This document shows, one piece after another, positions 19,780 to 31,700 of a stretch of DNA of 64,000 nucleotides. The notes under the pieces were generated by a model. It was not told the origin of the DNA and ran no database searches. It was given only the letters and a program-made list of their open reading frames with translations. This DNA comes from Pyrocephalus nanus (Eukaryota; Chordata; Aves; Passeriformes; Tyrannidae). The stretch covers positions 100,613,739 to 100,677,738 of the forward strand of contig CM076259.1 of NCBI GenBank assembly GCA_038380795.1. Reading direction: 5' to 3'. Position 1 is the stretch's first letter. Each line of letters begins with the position of its first letter. The position numbers and the translations under genes were made by a program.

Positions 19780-22700
19780 GTGAGGCCGCGGCCGGGCCGG
19801 GCCGGGATCCCCCGGGGCGGGGGAAGGGTCCGCGGAGCCCCGCAGAGCGTCGCGGCCCCGCCCCGGCCGAGCCCGCCCGGGCGCACGGGGGGCGCGGCTG
19901 AGGCCGCCCCGCGGCCGGTGCTGGCAGTGGCGCAGCTTGGCGCGGCCGCGGTCCCGCGGGGCGGGGGGAACCGGGGCCGGGGGGCGCGGGGCGGGAGTGC
20001 GGCCGTGCGGGAGCAGCGATGGGGCCGAGGGAGCAGCCGGCAGGCGGGGCGGGGGGCTCTGGCGGGGCCGCTCCCGGCCGGGCCGGGGCCGCCGTGCCCG
20101 CCGCGCCGCGCGGAGCGGGGGTGTCCGGGGAGCGGCGGCCGCGGCGATGAGAGGCGCGGGAGGCTGCGGGAGATGCGTGCTCGGGGTGAGCCCCGCCCGG
20201 CCCCGCCGCAGGGACGGGAGCCCCCGGCCCGGGTGTCCGGGTCTTTGGAAGGCTCCGGTATCCCGGTGCCTCTCGGCCCGAGGGGGAGGCAGAGCCCAGC
20301 CCCGGAGCGGTTGGGGCGGTGCTGCTCCGTGCGCCTCAGCGGCGTGCTGTGCTGGCCGAGACTGAGGGGAGCTGTTCTCCCCCTTCCTGTCTTGGGCTTC
20401 AGGAGAGCCTAAGGAAGCGGTGGGAACTGGGAAGGAGGTTCTTGATTTCATCTCCAGGCACCTGCTGAGGGATGCAATCCGTTTCAGGCAGAGACACGGA
20501 GTGTTCAGTCTGGCCAGGTCAGAGGGCCCTTGTGGGGACAGTGCTCTGTGAGGGCCGTGCTGCTCCTGGCACAGCCATCCTGATGTCACCACGGCACCAC
20601 TGCAGCTGGTGACCATGTGAGCAGCCCTGAACAGAAGGATTGGAGATGCTGGTGAAGTTCTGGCTGTTTGCGTTATGCTTGTGAAATCTTTTAAAATTAC
20701 ATACTCCAAAATGGGAAGCTTTTGATGTCCCATCAGTGTTTGGTGTGACACAATGACAGGAGTTGGAGATTGATCCTCTCTCCAATTTTCTCCTCGAATA
20801 GTCCCTTCCAGGCCTATTCAAGACCCAGAAGAGGGACCTCGAATGAAACTTGCCAGAAAAGGGGTTGACGTGAAAAAGTTTCAGATACTTAGAGTGGTTT
20901 TAACCACAGTGCAAACATGGTGCTGATTGTAGGCAGCCATGCAGAGCTGTCAGACAAGCAAGGGAGAGTCTGGCCAGGCTTCTGCAGCAGAAGAGCAGAG
21001 CTGAGCATTGTGGGGGGGTGTGGTGTGTGTGTTGTTATCTGTGCGCTGAGACTGCTGCCAGTGGAGGGTATCAAGGGAGACGAGAAAAAACTTGAAATTT
21101 CATAAAAAGACTAGAACGTGCAGAAGGGTGTGCCAAAATTGTGGGATAGGAGATCTCCAAGTTTTTCTCCCTGATCTGATCTAGGGATCGAGTTTCAGGA
21201 GCTGAGGAAGATTTCATGGAGTTGGTGATAACATCAAATGTTGTTGTATACAAGGACGACCATGGAATAAAAACTGGGCATCTTATGATGATGGCCTAAA
21301 TTCATCTTTTTATTGCTTCATCCAGTATATTACATCTTGTTCTCACACAGCTGCACTCACACTCTCTGCCTGCAGAATCTTACATACCAAAATTATTCTT
21401 AGCTCTATTATCTATATATTATTACCAGTCTTCACATATGATTGGATGTTCACTTCTTATTTACATTCTTTCCTTGCTGCTAGGCTCCACGGCCTTGCTG
21501 CATCCTCCAACAATCAGATGTTGCAGAGCTCAAGAAGGATGAGACCCTGTGTGGTATCTTTTTGCTGCTGCCCATGTGCACCTCTAACAGCACAGCCACA
21601 GATCTACAGATTTCATTGTCATGTCAGATGCCACTGCAGAGTTACTGTGTCATACGAGGGGCTGTTAATTTTGTGTTTTGTGGGATTTTTTTCTGCTGAA
21701 GGAAATTAATTGCATGTATGACAGTAAAAATTAGTTGTATGGCTGTTTTCTCATCTTCATGTTCCTCATCTTCAGCCATCAAAAGTACAGAGCTATTCTG
21801 AAGAAAGAGAAGAGGAAAAAAAAGCGACAGGCGCTTGCCAAACTAAGGGACTCAGGTAACTGTGAAGTGCTTGGTGCTGTCAGTGGAACTAGAAGTGATT
21901 GGGTTTTTTCTCTTTTTTTCTGTGTATCCTTTGCTGGCTATAGCATCCAGTTGTGTAGATGCATTGTTTTGTGGGTTTTTTTCTCAGAAGCTACAGAAAA
22001 AGATGAATCTGTGTCTGAGGAAGAAGAGGAGGAAGTGGAGAAAAAGGAGGAAGAAGAAGAAGAAAAAAAACTTGAGGCAGAAAGGTGAAGAATCTGGGAA
22101 ACTGCATATATACAGTAGACACTTTGGTAGTCAATTGCATTTTGATACTTTGAAAAGTTTGAATATATTCTGTAAAACAGAATATTTTTTAATATTTCAG
22201 GCTACACCATTCTTTTCTGTAATGCCTGAATGATTCCATCTGAATTTTCTCTTTTAAGGAAGATTAGATAAGCTGCAGTTATTGCTGGAGCAATAAATTT
22301 GAATTGTGTGCGTGACAATCACGTCAGTTACGAATGCTCATTAAATGGAGGGTCTGAGTAGTGTCTGGTTTCCTTGGTAGACAAAAACTACATGAGCAGT
22401 GGTTGCTGAGAGAAGAAAAAGCTCAAGAAGAGTTCAAGCTAAAGAAAGAAAAAGAAGAGGCTGCAAGAAAACGGCAAGAAGAAGAAGAGGTGATGTATAA
22501 ACTGACTGTTACTGTTGTGCCTGGAAATAAGGTAGACTTAGGGTAATATTCTTACTGTTCTGTTATGATCTATTTTTCTTGATCCTGGTGTGTTTGAAAG
22601 CACAGGCTCTTCTGTCTTTCATTTAGAAGAGCAAAATTGAAAAGGAAGAGAAAACAGCAACTCTTTAAAAGAGTTTTTGTCCAGAGATTTAGTTGCTTGT

Positions 22701-25700
22701 GATTGGATGGAAACTTAATGGTCAAGGAGTTGTTTGGGTCAAACAAGATAGTTTTGACTTGCATTATAAAGCATTATTTCCTTAAGTAATTATCTTTTTT
22801 ATCATAAAGAGGAAGATCAAAGAAGAATGGGAAGAGCAGCAAAGAAAAGAGAGAGAAGTGGCACAGCAGAAGCAACAGGAGAAGAAAGAGAGAGAGGTGA
22901 TTCCTGGTGGTGGGAGGATAAACATATTGCATATCCTGTTACATGATGAGAAGCAACAGTTATACATGTTGAAGAGGGATTTTGTTACAATTAGCAATGT
23001 GTTAGTTACTCCATTCTGTTTGATTTCCTAAAACTATTAATCACTGTTAAAGAGCATCTAATGGATCCATATAAAGGGTAACTTGTTTTAACACATCTGG
23101 TTGTTCACAGTATGTTGTTGCTTACATCAGTTAAATACGAAGGCATATTGCCAATGCAGTTCTGATATGCACACTTTCTGCATCACCTGTTAAAGGTGGT
23201 CCTTCCTTAATGTCTCAGTTGAATACAGTCAGTGCTGAAGAAAATGCCCAAAGAGAATATGGATTATGGAAGTACACTGCTGCTGTTCCTTAACACAGTT
23301 CTTTATCAAAAGACGTGTTACAGCTCTTCTTTACCTGACTCATCCAACAGGACGTATCTTTTTTCAGAGCTTCTTGGGTGGAATAAAAAAATTATGCTGA
23401 AGATAGAAGTCATTGATAATGTTTCTGTTAATGATACATTCTTCTTAAGTTTTAGAAGTTCAGTGACCTGGATGTAAAATGGCCTGTACAGAAATCCAGT
23501 GTGAGGACTGGCCTGTTATTCCCAGTGAAGGGTGACTGCAGCTTTCTAGGATCTGGCCATTTTTGATTCTCCATAATCACAGAAGTTTCCAGTCATTTCA
23601 CTGGGAGATGTCTTGCTACTGTGTCTGGTAACCAGAGCAGGAGAGGAGCCATGAGCAGACAGTTCTGTCTCCCGCAGTTAATAGTTGGTTGTGCCACTGA
23701 TGGTGTAACACTTGCACAGGGAATGCCAAAGAACAGCAGTTGTATTTCCTGTCTTACTTCCTCTGGTGTTAAATGTCCATTTCTCTCTTTGCAGAGTAGG
23801 GAGAGAAAACGATGCTCGTGTCCTTTATTTAAGGTTGAGATAGAGTTCAAAGAGAACTGGTAATAGCAGGATTTTGTTCCTCCCCTCTCTCCTTGTGCCT
23901 GGGTTTCCCCAAGCCCTCACTGGGATAATTTGGTTCTCTGAACTAGATGGAAGCCGCTTTCTTTTTTGCTTTGTTGCTGGCTTGTTTGCTTTGTGTTTTT
24001 CTGCATTACTATTTTACTGTGTTAGTGAGTTAAATTGGCTCATAGAGGGCATTGACAGGCACCCAGAGGGAAACTGATTACCCAGGTAAGAGTGGAGCCA
24101 CCCATTCCAGCAACAGGAAGTTGTTTAATTGATTTTGCCTGTGTCTTGAAACAGCAGTTTATTCAAATTCTAGCAGTAATTTAAAAAAGAGACTAATTTC
24201 CTTCTCTAAGATGAAAAAATAGATTTTCTGGTTTGGTGAGTGGTGGTAGTTTGGGGCTTTTTTTGTGTTTTGGCTTGTTTTTCTGTTTACGTGGTTTGGT
24301 TTTTTGTTTGTTTGTTCTGGTTTGGTTTACTTAAATAAGATGGATAATATCTGGCATTAGTACCAGATGCTCTCTGAGTTCTCATCTTGGATTGCATTTT
24401 ATAATTTTTATTTGCTCTTTTTTAATTTAATTCATTCTCTTCCAAATTAGAACAGTGCTAGCATATTTTCTTGTTTTGGTTATGTTTAAAAGTCTTTTTT
24501 TCTTGGAACTTCTTAGAATAATTTGTTAGAACCAATTTCCAGCCAGATTTGGAGAGTGGTATAGTTTTGCTCAGCCCACTTACAAGAAATAAGGGAAAGA
24601 ATATCCTCATTGTCTTCCTGTATTTGGAAGGCTAGATACAGTTAACTTGTGATGTTTAGGTTTCTTAAGAGTTGCATCTTTTGCTTTAACAGAGGCTCAC
24701 TGAGCATTGTGTTTTTCTGTGTGTTTTCCAGAATCCTTAAGAAGTTTAGTGCAACTAAACAATTATGGACCTACCTGTAACCAGGCTGTGTGCTAGAGCA
24801 GGAGATATGTTTAAATATTCAGTAGTTCAATGACAGTTTTAAAAAAGAAAATTAAACTTCTATGTTGTCCATTGTTTATTTTAGAAAATCATCTACATAA
24901 GGGTCTTGTCTAATGCATCCTTTAACAACTTTGTAGTACATGAACTGCTACAGAACCAAAGTAAATTTCCTGGTTTTAAAGCAAACCCCGTCAAACTTTC
25001 ATTATTCATAATCATTGAGTATTGTAAATTAGGTTCTTAACTAAAGACAACAGATGTTTTGCGTGTCCTCAGGGTTTTCACTAGTCCTGTGTTTGCACCA
25101 TTTATAGGCAGCTGTGCAGAGGATGCTGGATCAAGCTGAAAGCCAGGTATGCTCAGAGACTTTTTGAAAAAAAACTGAAAAGTAATTTGATTTCCATCCG
25201 GTGTTTGTCTTCTAGCATGCTGTCCATCTGCTCTTGAGAACTTAATGGCCTGAATAAATTTAATATATAGTGGCTTGCATGAGCTGTAAACAATTATTTA
25301 CTGGGTAGAACATAATTAAGCATATTTCTGGCTGGTTGGTGGCAGTGCAGCTGTGCATGCTGATGACTGTTCAGGAGATCTGAGTCAAAATGAACCTGGA
25401 AATACTGCTGTGTGCTGTTAAAAAATACTGTGCATGATGGTTTATTTGTGAATTGTAATTCTAAATAAGTCTGTCAGTCCTTGGTGGCAAGACAAGCTTG
25501 TCTTTTTAAGCAGATGGCAGGCTCTAAATAAGAGGATTCAGTGGTAGAGGAGGGCACAGATTCTTAAGAAAAAGAAAAGAAAAGAAAAATGTTGGGAAGG
25601 AAGAAGCTGACTGTTCAGATACCTGGAGGAGCATGGATCACAAGCTGGCGGTGTGTAGCAAAAAACCTGCAGTTTTCATTTGAATCTAAGAAATTGCCTT

Positions 25701-28700
25701 AAAGAATAATTAGGCTTTTTATCTCTGTCATAAAATTAAACTTGTGAAGATTCTAGCTCTGTTTAAACCACTGCATGAATCTGAAAAATTAGTTTTAACC
25801 TAGTTAATGCATTGTGTGTTGATCACCACAGCTACATTTGGTTCCAAATCATGTTTAAACAGTTCTTTAGGTAGGGAACCTAACTCTGTTTCTTAATATG
25901 GGTAGAAGAATGCTCTGAATTGCTACGTGTCCAGAGCTCAAGATGTATTAGCAGCCATGTCTGCAAAGGAATAGGCAGAAATGTGGTATGTTAAGAGACT
26001 GCCTTATAGTGTCAGTTCAGGGTTCAGTTACTGCTGAAGTAACAGTGCTGTTCTGGTGAGAGAAAATTGTGGCTGCAAGTCATGAACAGAACTGGTAGCA
26101 GAGTCAAATGCTGCTTGTAAATAAACAGAGTTTTCAGTTGATTTAGAATGAGAACTGTAAAGCCACTCAGCTTTACAGAGTGTTTGGTTAGAATGAAAAC
26201 TCCCTTTTTAAAATGTGTGTCTTGGTTGTGGTCAGTCAAGGCTTGCAACTTGGTAAGCCCATTTTGAATTATAGAAATCTTAATGGACCAAGATGACCAG
26301 TATGGGCAGTTTTACTTCCAGTGCTAACTATGAATATACTTTTTTTAAATGTTGGCCTATGGCAGGTTACTTTTATTTCAGTCTTTTCTAGATGCACAGA
26401 ACAGCAATGCTGTTCTTGCTGAGCTTTGAGCTATTGCTCAAACATGTAAATAGTCCTTTCTCTCTCCCAGTTGTGCTGGTTTTGGCTAGTTAATGTTCTT
26501 CACAGTGGCTAGTATGGCGCTGTGGTTTGGATTTGCACGGAAAATAGGGTTGATACCGTAGAGATGTTTTTGTTATTGCTGAGCAGGGTTTACGTAGAGC
26601 CAAGGCCTTTTATGCTTTTCGTGCTATCACACTGGGAAGGAGGTTGGAAGTGCATGGGAGGTTGGGAGGAGACACAGCTGGGACAGGTGACCCAAACTGA
26701 CCAAAGGGATATTCCAGACCATATGACATCATGCTCAGTATATAAACCTGAGGGGAGATAAAAGAAGAAGGGGACAGGCTTTTGGAGTGATGGTGTTTGT
26801 CTTCCCAAGTCACTGTTAGACATGATGGTGCCCTGCTCTCCAGGAGATGGCCTGCCTTTGGGAAGCAGTGAATTAAGTCCTTGTTTTGCTTTGCTTGTGT
26901 GCATGGCTTTTGCTTTCCCTATTAAACTGTCTTTATCTCAACTCATGGGTTTTCCAGCTTTTACCTTTCCAACTCTTTCCCTGATCCTGCTGGTGGGGCA
27001 GTGAATGAGAGGCTCTATGGGACTGGTGTCTGGCTGGGGCTAAACCACGACACAGATATATAAAGCTGCCCAAGGGACTGGGCGGCTTTGAAAACAATGC
27101 TTTAAATAGATTCAGCTTGCCTTGTAGCAACCCAGTGCTCACAATTGCATGGGGATTCAGTTGTCAGTTTTATTTTTGACATTCCCTTTCTTTATTCTTT
27201 TCTAATTTCTGTGTATTTTAATGTTTTTTTTCACAGCTGGAGAATGGTGTGAGTTGGCATAACCCAGAGCCCCCAGAGAATCTGGGAACAGAGAAGGATA
27301 GAGCGAATTGCCCCTTCTATATTAAAACAGGTTCCTGCCGATTTGGAGACAGGTAATCAATTGAATATTTACCAGCATATAAGTGTTTTGGGGAGATGAA
27401 AGGGAGGCAATTTCATTAGGTCATAAGCAAACTGAAGAAAAATTGCTGTATAAAATACTTCCATGTATTTGGATGTGAATTGAGAGTAGAAGCATTGCCT
27501 GTCTGGAATTGAGCTATTTTTTTATGGCATATTATTGATGGTGCATCTTGGTTACATTGGTCAGATTGAGTCTTCCTTAGCTCTGACACATACACAGATA
27601 TATTCAGAGTATTTTTGGTTTGTTATCAATACAGGCCTGAAATGTCAGATTTTGTTTTTTTCTGTTGTCTACTTTGCATATGTTGCATTGTGTAAAAGAT
27701 AAAATCAAATCTCAAATAGACTAAAGCAAGTTAAGGTAAATCTGCACAGTTATGAAAGCTTCCAGAATTCTCACTATTTAAATGTGCGATACATTAGTTC
27801 TTGATTCTTGTACACTGATAGGGGAGGGAAGTCTAGTAAAAGGCAAGAACAGAGAAAGAAAACAACATGAAGAGAGATGAGCAGCAGCTCTGTAGAAATG
27901 GCTGATGAGTCTAGACTCTTTTCAAAGAAGGGATGGAAGAGGGCTGTGGTAGATGAACAGGAAACTCATGAATAGGATGGGAAGGATTATTTCAGTTCAG
28001 TCAGGTGGGTCTGAGTGTTTACCAGCTTTAAGAAAGAAAGGACTTTCTCATATGAAACAAATGGCAGAACTTGTTGCCTCAGGACATAGAGAAAGCCAGA
28101 AGTGTAAACAGATTCATGGAGTACGAGTTCACGTTCATTGGTGACTAAGAACAGTGATGACCCAAATGCAGCATGTGACTAGAAAGTACTTGATTTTTTT
28201 TTTGATTTTTTTTTTTATTTTATTTTTTTTGTGTGTGTTAAGGAGGAATAACAGCTTAGCAGGGAAGGACTCTCAATATTTATTACATGAATCTTTAGCA
28301 TAAACTAAGAAGACTGTTTTTCTAACTTGTATCACTGAAATATGTGTGGTCCAGCTATCATACTTTTCTTTATCCTTGGAGTAATTTGTTTCAGTGTGAT
28401 GTATATTATGGATAATTATGTGATAATTCAACATTATGGAAGCTTCAAGTCCACATCTTTTTTTTCTGTTCTGAAATATGTGTTAAATTCCATAATGAAG
28501 ATTTGGCCAGCTATTTCACTGCAGACACCATTTTTGCTTTTAAGATGTCTGGGTCATTGCAGTATTTTTGTTTCAGTGGTTTTTAATGGAAGTAACCTCC
28601 ATGGATTATTTATGGATTCAACAGAATTCAGTTTTGCTTTGAACTGTGAATAACCCTTGGAAAACAAATACTGAGGAACATCATATTCTGCCCTTCTTTT

Positions 28701-31700
28701 TCATCCATAGTTGTTGATCTCAGCTACCTCTCCGTCTTCCTTCTTTCTACTCCCATACCTGCTTCCTTCATACTCTGGTCATTTTAACCACTGGTACTGT
28801 CTGTAAGTTGAAGGACAGGTATACCCAGGGTAAGGACTGGAAGGATGAGTTGGAAGCAGTTGGGAAAGACTAAGAGCCAGTGTTACCAATAAAAATTGTT
28901 GAATCTTCTCAGAGCCCACTGTATCTTGAAGAGGCTTAAACTGGCTGAGTTCACTATTATTCATTTCCTCTAATTCAAACCCTTATATTTTGCAGTAATA
29001 CTGGATTTGTGGGTCATTAATTTCCTCTTGTTATGTGCTGTATTCATTTTGTGCACAGACAATATTGGTTGGATTTAATATTTATTATTCAAATTGAACA
29101 GCAAAAGGAGGCAGCTTCTAAAATGTAAAAAAGTAATAATCAAATTAATTGTCTCCTGGTTTAGTTTTGGGTTTGGAGATAGGGTGTTTTTGTTGCTTGT
29201 TTTTTAAAGTCTAAGGTGTCAACCAGAAGGTGACTGACTGGGTGCAGAAAGAACCTTCGTAGCTGAAGTCTGGGTTGTAATTGCCCATTCTGAGACCTGA
29301 CCTCCCTGCAGTTTGTCTGTGCTGTGCCAGTGCCAGATTAAGAGGGCAGACTAGTCTAGATGTTTTTCTGAGCATGTCCTGAAAAGGACAAATGTGTTGG
29401 AGAGTGCATGACCTAGTAGCTTGGGGAAGTATGAAATGGAGATCATAGAGCATGGAGGCCAACATCTGTGTTCTGACTGGATCTAAAAGTGTCTGGGGGA
29501 GAACTGTATTTCACCGTGTGAGGCAGGTAGCTTGAATATGATGGATGACCTAATAGTTTTATGGCTGCCAAGAAGATGCAGATTAAGATAAGACTGACTT
29601 TAAAGAATTTTTTTTTTTTTTTTTTTAACAAGTGGAAAAATACCAGTCTTTTGCTTTTCCAACCACAGGTCTAAACATGCTGGCCTTCCCTCACGCCCTC
29701 TCTCTACCCCCATACGATGAGAACAATTTCAGTAAAAGTTGTTTTGTTTGTGGAAAGAAGAGCAGGGATTTGCTTTAAGATGAATTTGTAGAAAGAATAC
29801 TGGCAATCTTTTAAGCCCTTCAGGAACTGGGAACACATTTAACCCTAGTAGCCTAGAAGAAATTACTTTAGCTCTCATTGTGATGCTGATATCTATAGCT
29901 TTTGTAGATACGCTTTCTTAAGCAAGAATGTATTTGTGCATGGCAGGAAGCATTATGTGCAAACTCACTCCAAAAGATTTGTTTTACTAATTGAAATATG
30001 TTGAGCTCCCACTAATGGATTTTCTTTTATAACTCTAACTGAAAATGGCTAGTGTTTAAAGCTTCAACAAGTGCATTTTCTGCTGCAGGTGCCAATCTTT
30101 CCTCTTTTCTTTCTTCTCTATGACTCTCCAGGTGTTCTCGCAAGCATAACTACCCAACATCCAGCAAGACGCTCCTCGTCCGAGGGATGTTCATCACCTT
30201 TGGCATGGAGCAGTGCCGCAGGGATGACTATGACACAGATGCGAGTCTCGAGTACAGTGATGAGGAGACCTACCAGCAGTTCCTGGAGTTCTATGAGGAC
30301 GTGCTCCCTGAATTTCAGAATGTGGGGAAGGTTGTTCAGTTCAAGGTACGCATCTAAGTGTGGTTTACAAGCCTTAAGAAAAATTCTGTCCAGGATGCCC
30401 TAGCTAAATCCTGTGTGCATTAGGAAACTATAATGTCCTTACAGCAAGCTGTACATCTCTCATGTCACCTGTAAACTTGCCACTGCTGTTACAGAGCATT
30501 GTCTTTCTCTGTGTGAATATCCTCTCCCATTCCCCTGAACTGTTATAAAAGCTTGTGCTTATATATTGCAAGTTCTTCACACTGCTCAACAGTCCACTTA
30601 CCTCACAGTCCTTTTTTATCCTGTGCTAAGCCCCAGAGGGTCCACTGAGATGGTTAGACAGCATGAGCTGGTTAGACATCTGAGCTACTGTATTTGTGCA
30701 TAAGGAATGAAATAGTGGGAGTATGAAATGTATATGGAGTATACACCCAAACAATGTCATTTTAGGACTGGCTAAATAATAAAATCAGATTACAAAGAAC
30801 TGAAAAGCTAGTAGGTATTCCAGTAGGAAGAATTATAAAAAGGTAAATTATCTAAATGGTGTTTAGTTTCGTTATCCATCCCTAATTTATGCATTCGGTT
30901 TGCTGAATGTTTTGTACTGAATTTTTCCCACGTATATTGTGATTTTGTATGGGGAAAAAGAGGGATCTGTAAATGGAGACCACTGAGATGAATGATGTGT
31001 GTTAACCGTCCCATGTTGCCTCAAATTATGGCAGCTTGGATGATGAAATCTCCTTGTATCAGAATCTATTGCAGCATCCCTTTCTGATTGCCATTCCTGA
31101 GTGTTTTCGTGCAGTCACCAGGAGGCACACGGTGCCTTTTCTCCTTTTGTTTCCATCTACTGACGACTGTCTCGGGACTGAGGTTGTATTAGCATTTCAA
31201 GCAAGAGGAAAGTAGAAGGCGTGAATTTTCAATAGTTGTGTAATGAGCTTTATAGGTAAGAAACCTTCACTTGTTTGGAGGAGTATCCCTTCCATATTTT
31301 GATTCATGGGCTATCAGCAAGCTGTGCTCTGTGCTAGAAGATGGGATGTAGATTCCCTATGGACATGGGTTGAAATGTCCTACCAGCAAAGTCAGGTATC
31401 ATTGTTCTGTGTGGCTGCGCTAAGTTGCACCTACCTGGGTCCCTGTGACTGTTTGTGTGGCATTCCTTGGCTTCCAAGGCAATTGTGCAATAACAGGGTG
31501 ATTATTATGGACATTTTCATTACATTAGAGATGCTTCAAAATGACATGTTGGCTGCAGGGATCTTAACTGGGAGTGAGCTGAGTCTCTGCAACTTTTTAG
31601 AATTAGATTATACACACCCCTCTTTTAGCTGACTTCCTTTTCCAGTGTAGCCAAAGGTTTTATTCTTGCTTTTCTTTCTGGAATGCTGCTCCAGAATCTG

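Larger units (their letters stand above)
19600..20360. promoter_or_regulatory. CpG island spanning the ZRSR2 promoter, exon 1 and start of intron 1
   Basis: A sharp rise in G+C and in CpG dinucleotides against AT-rich flanks, centred on the first exon of ZRSR2. There is no TATA box at a usable distance. The lack of AT-rich stop codons here produces long spurious ORFs on both strands. Typical of a housekeeping promoter. Confidence 0.9.
21856..22809 (+). other. ZRSR2 introns 2 to 4 (three short introns around exons 3 and 4)
   Basis: Introns of 132, 296 and 320 bases. All begin GT and end AG. I see nothing else in them. Confidence 0.85.

Noticed and set aside
19780..20412. 210-codon plus-strand frame after ZRSR2 exon 1
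   Set aside because: Starts in intron 1 within the CpG island and is Gly/Arg/Pro-rich; explained by base composition.
19705..20751. 348-codon open frame on the minus strand across the ZRSR2 CpG island
   Set aside because: Pro/Arg/Ala-rich shadow produced by lack of stop codons in GC-rich DNA. It overlaps exon 1 of ZRSR2 and has no recognisable domain or splice context.
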